Translations under genes and position numbers: made by a program | Shown here: piece after piece, positions 38,565-41,227 of the stretch | Position numbering within the stretch: the first letter of the stretch is position 1 | How the letters are laid out: each line of letters opens with the position of its first letter | NCBI GenBank assembly: GCA_016208915.1 | Contig: JACQXE010000027.1 | Span: 1-41,227, forward strand | Source: Nitrospirota bacterium | Lineage (GTDB): Bacteria > Nitrospirota > Thermodesulfovibrionia > Thermodesulfovibrionales > UBA1546 | Direction: 5' to 3' | Length of the DNA: 41,227 bases | The notes under the pieces: model-generated | What the model was told of the DNA's origin: nothing | The model's input: only the letters and a program-made list of their open reading frames with translations | Databases searched by the model: none

Positions 38565-39679
38565 CAGAGCATGGCGGGAATATATATTTGACAGCACAAG
38601 AAATTGGAATGCCTGAAGAAAAAATAATTGATTTCAGCGCACCCATAAACCCCCTCGGAGTTCCTAAGAGCGCAATCTCAGAGATAAAAAATACTGCAAA
38701 GTATCTTTTTAACTATCCTGACCCTGATGCAACTGAGTTAAGGCAGCATATTTCTAAATATCATGGCATAAATTCCGAATTCATTATATGCGGAAATGGG
38801 AGCACCGAATTAATTTATCTTATTGTGAGGACTTTGAAACCTAAAAAGGTTTTGATGCCTCAACCTACATTTTCTGAATATGAAAGGGCGTGCAAAATAA
38901 ATTCAAAGTTTAAAATTCAAAATTTAAAGTTAGGAAAGGAGAATAGTTTTGATATAGAAACCGAAAGTTTTATTAAATTCATGAAAAATTGCGAGATGGC
39001 TTTTCTCTGTAATCCTAATAATCCTACTGGTAGATTGGTGAAGAGGACAGACGTTTTAAAGATAGCAGGCGCTGCAAAAAGACTTAAATGCTATCTTGTT
39101 GTTGACGAGGCGTTTATAGATTTTGTGCCTGAAGAGAGCGTAATCAGAGAGGTTGAAAAAAATCCTTATCTGATTGTATTACGATCTATGACAAAATTCT
39201 ATGCATTGTCAGGGCTGAGAATAGGGTATGGCGTATTTCACGAAAATCTTGTCCAGAAGATTAAGGGATACAAAGAACCGTGGGCTGTTAACAGCCTTGC
39301 GCAAACAGCAGGGATTGCAGCTTTCAAAGATGCTGCATTCAAAAAAAAGACCTTCCGGGTAATCAAGCAGGAAAAAGATTTTCTGGAAAAGGAATTCAAA
39401 AAACTGGGGATCAGTTACATCCCGTCAGAAGTAAATTATTATTTATTAAGGTTAAGCCATACAAAGGAAATAGTATCCGCATTGAGAAACAAGGGCATCC
39501 TTGTAAGGGATTGTTCCAATTTCAAAGGACTTGATAATTCTTATATGAGAATTGCAGTGCGGTCAAGAAGAGAGAATGAAGTACTGATAAAAGAACTGTC
39601 TAAATTTTTAGATGTCATTCCCGCGAAAGCGGGAATCCAGAAAACAAATAAACTGGATTCCGCATCAAGTGCGGAATGA
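38561..39679 (+). CDS. cobD: L-threonine-O-3-phosphate decarboxylase (CobD, HisC-like)
   Basis: A 372-residue fold-type I PLP enzyme. IDFSAPINPLGVPKSA, the cofactor Asp in VVDEAFIDF, the PLP Lys212 in RSMTKFYALSGLRIGYG and the AVRSRRENEVL end mark CobD. It converts threonine phosphate to aminopropanol phosphate. An A/T-rich simple repeat encodes KINSKFKIQNLKLGKEN (38890-38942). The last 22 residues (DVIPAKAGIQKTNKLDSASS) come from a dispersed palindrome and replace the native C-terminus. HisC proteins are close relatives, but the operon decides in favour of CobD. Confidence 0.9.
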   Translation: MTEHGGNIYLTAQEIGMPEEKIIDFSAPINPLGVPKSAISEIKNTAKYLFNYPDPDATELRQHISKYHGINSEFIICGNGSTELIYLIVRTLKPKKVLMPQPTFSEYERACKINSKFKIQNLKLGKENSFDIETESFIKFMKNCEMAFLCNPNNPTGRLVKRTDVLKIAGAAKRLKCYLVVDEAFIDFVPEESVIREVEKNPYLIVLRSMTKFYALSGLRIGYGVFHENLVQKIKGYKEPWAVNSLAQTAGIAAFKDAAFKKKTFRVIKQEKDFLEKEFKKLGISYIPSEVNYYLLRLSHTKEIVSALRNKGILVRDCSNFKGLDNSYMRIAVRSRRENEVLIKELSKFLDVIPAKAGIQKTNKLDSASSAE

Positions 39680-39682
39680 CAG
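39612..39682. repeat. VIPAKAGIQ-type palindromic repeat at the cobD end
   Basis: GTCATTCCCGCGAAAGCGGG with AATCCAG on the left and CTGGATTCCGCATCAAGTGC with GGAATGAC on the right. The ends GTCATTCC and GGAATGAC are complementary. This well-known dispersed repeat class supplies the stop codon of cobD. A relative lies at 40443-40503 in cbiA. Confidence 0.8.
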
Positions 39683-39709
39683 AAACGGCGAATTGTTGAA
39701 AGGCGAATT

Positions 39710-41152
39710 ATGCGTGGCTTTATCATAGCAGGCACTCACAGCGGGTGCGGAAAAACGACCATAACGTTTGGACTTATGGCTGCCTTGAAGAAAAGGGGGC
39801 TGAAAGTCCAGCCGTTCAAGGCTGGCCCTGATTTCATAGACACAGGACTTCACAGGCTTGTAACAGGCAGACATTCAAGAAACCTTGATATATGGATGTG
39901 CGGAGAGAAATATGTCAAAGAGTGCTTTCATAAATATGCGGCTGATGCGGACATATCAATCATCGAAGGCGTTATGGGAATGTATGACGGCGAATACAGC
40001 ACGGCAAAACTGGCAGGACTGCTTAACCTGCCTGTAATTTTAGTTGTTGACGCCTATGGCATGGCCGAGAGCGCAGGAGCGATTGTGAGAGGGTTTGTTT
40101 CTTATTCACCGATTCACCCATTCACCGATTCACCGATTCGGATAGCTGGAGTCATCTTCAACCGAGTGGCATCAGATAATCATTTCAAACGGCTGAAAGA
40201 CAACGTACAGGTCGGAGACTCGACTCTACGAGATGTAACAGTATTAGGGTATCTGCCGAGAGACTTGGACTTTGAGATACCACACAGACACCTTGGGCTG
40301 ACTGTTGCTGAAGAAACACCTATTGCTAAAGAGAATATTGCTAAACTTGCGGATTCCGTGCTGGAGCATATTGATGTGGAAAAAATAATAGAGCAGAAGA
40401 TCCCAGCGCCATATGATACAGGGCAGAGCATTGCGTTATATTCTGTCATTCCCGCTTGTCGGGAATCTTTCTTAGCAGAAGGATTGCAGACAAGCCGCAA
40501 TGACAAAAATACCATAATCGCCATTGCCTATGACAAAGCCTTCTGCTTTTACTATGAAGATAATCTGGATTTATTGAAAAATGCAGGCGCAGAGATTGTG
40601 ACATTCAGCCCGCTTTCAGATAAAAAGATCCCTGACAATGTTGATGCAATCTATATCGGTGGTGGTTATCCTGAACTTTATGCCTATCAGCTCAGTAGAA
40701 ATGCATCGATGCTAAGGGCTATCCGTAAATGGGCAGACTCAGGAAGACCGATTTATGCTGAATGTGGAGGGTTGATGTACCTTTCAAAAGGTATCTATGA
40801 TTTTGAAGGAAACCTCTATAAGATGGCAGGGGTATTCCCATTTGAGACAATCATGAAGAAAGAGAGGGTAAGTCTCGGATATAGAGAGGTAAAACTGCTT
40901 AAGGATTCTATCCTTGGTAGAAAAGATGATGTCCTGAGAGGGCATGAATTTCACTATTCAGAAATAAAAGGGACAGCGAATAGAAAGCTCTCTATCATTG
41001 ATAAAATCTACTCTATCAAAGATATGAAAGGACAGAACATTTATAAAGAAGGATTTAGATTTAAAAATACCCTTGCAAGTTATGTACATATTCATTTTGG
41101 TTCAAACCCTGATATTGCTAATAATTTTATAAATTTTTCTATGGAGACATAA
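39710..41152 (+). CDS. cbiA: Cobyrinate a,c-diamide synthase
   Basis: 480 residues. The ATP site is GTHSGCGKTT (8-17), followed by KAGPDFIDTGLHRLVTGRHS, IEGVMGMYDG and the glutaminase domain with Cys352 in YAECGGLMYLS. GGGYPELYAYQLSRN and the LRGHEFHYSEI block are also family marks. It amidates the a and c side chains of cobyrinate or of the cobalt form. Repeat-derived loops are YSPIHPFTDSPIR (40102-40141) and VIPACRESFLAEGLQTSRND (40443-40503). The stop overlaps the next ATG (TAATG). Confidence 0.93.
   Translation: MRGFIIAGTHSGCGKTTITFGLMAALKKRGLKVQPFKAGPDFIDTGLHRLVTGRHSRNLDIWMCGEKYVKECFHKYAADADISIIEGVMGMYDGEYSTAKLAGLLNLPVILVVDAYGMAESAGAIVRGFVSYSPIHPFTDSPIRIAGVIFNRVASDNHFKRLKDNVQVGDSTLRDVTVLGYLPRDLDFEIPHRHLGLTVAEETPIAKENIAKLADSVLEHIDVEKIIEQKIPAPYDTGQSIALYSVIPACRESFLAEGLQTSRNDKNTIIAIAYDKAFCFYYEDNLDLLKNAGAEIVTFSPLSDKKIPDNVDAIYIGGGYPELYAYQLSRNASMLRAIRKWADSGRPIYAECGGLMYLSKGIYDFEGNLYKMAGVFPFETIMKKERVSLGYREVKLLKDSILGRKDDVLRGHEFHYSEIKGTANRKLSIIDKIYSIKDMKGQNIYKEGFRFKNTLASYVHIHFGSNPDIANNFINFSMET
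40443..40503. repeat. Palindromic dispersed repeat inside cbiA
   Basis: GTCATTCCCGCTTGTCGGGA at the left and GACAAGCCGCAATGAC at the right, translated in frame as VIPACRESF to TSRND. Same class as 39612-39682. Confidence 0.8.
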
Positions 41153-41227
41153 TGGATGCAATACTACTTTTAGGGCATGGAAGCAGGTTAACAGAAGCAA
41201 ACAAAACACTTAAACAGATGGCTCATA
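41152..41227 (+). CDS. cbiX: Sirohydrochlorin cobaltochelatase (CbiX-like), 5' part
   Basis: The first 25 codons (MDAILLLGHGSRLTEANKTL) begin at an ATG that overlaps the cbiA stop. LLLGHGSR...EAN is the hallmark N-terminus of CbiX/SirB chelatases, whose His binds metal. The gene runs past the window edge. Insertion of cobalt at the sirohydrochlorin stage implies the anaerobic (early cobalt) cobalamin route, and further cbi genes are expected beyond. Confidence 0.85.
   Translation, partial: MDAILLLGHGSRLTEANKTLKQMAH

Overview
The window comes from a diderm bacterium of moderate GC with many intrinsic-style promoters and frequent TTG starts. Signs of a Gram-negative envelope are an outer-membrane beta-barrel, a LolA-like protein, FtsEX with an EnvC-like activator, and CtpA. 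The DsrE/DsrF/DsrH-like genes with a sulfide:quinone oxidoreductase, the split transketolase and the riboswitch-controlled anaerobic-type cobalamin operon suggest a sulfur-metabolising anaerobe. I would guess Nitrospirota (Thermodesulfovibrionia-like) or a deltaproteobacterial lineage. This is inference, since no rRNA or marker gene is present.

Region 1 (1-11.1 kb) is accessory DNA. It begins with the end of an IS110-type transposase. Then come four toxin-antitoxin (TA) modules (MazEF-like with a dead toxin, VapBC, RelBE, and PIN plus partner), each bounded by a decayed copy of the 3' part of one DNA methyltransferase gene. The intact methyltransferase lies at 3822-4580, and all fragments point the same way as it does. 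Next is a minus-strand cluster: a PLD-family nuclease with a DpnI-like C-terminal region, a GHKL/HSP90-like ATPase, a conserved protein of unknown function and a cobalamin-binding-type radical SAM protein. I regard this as a candidate uncharacterised defence or nucleic-acid-processing system. A second small cassette (RelBE-like plus nucleotidyltransferase with a 43-residue partner) is flanked by direct repeats.

Region 2 (11.1-14.1 kb) holds cspA with its own promoter and a terminator inside its leader, a conserved small protein, a SagB-type oxidoreductase and a SPOR/TPR envelope protein.

Region 3 (14.2-22.8 kb) starts with an ArsR-family regulator behind a near-consensus promoter. It continues with a sulfur-transfer cluster in which the first DsrE-like gene has an in-frame TGA, at a CxxC position, followed by a SECIS-like hairpin. 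This is a probable selenoprotein. Then come the SQR, a further DsrE-like protein, and an RND/MMPL exporter with LolA-like, methyltransferase and beta-barrel genes. A 16-base operator-like sequence is shared by the arsR promoter and the exporter promoter.

Region 4 (22.8-31.9 kb) is housekeeping: split transketolase, FtsE/FtsX/EnvC-like/CtpA, a 3'-5' exonuclease, a UROD/MetE-like protein and thymidylate kinase. Several genes overlap their neighbours.

Region 5 (31.9 kb to the end) is a cobalamin riboswitch followed by cobU-cobT-cobS-cobC-cobQ-cbiB-cobD-cbiA-cbiX. The genes of this operon, and the riboswitch itself, carry many short low-complexity or palindromic repeat insertions that stay in frame.
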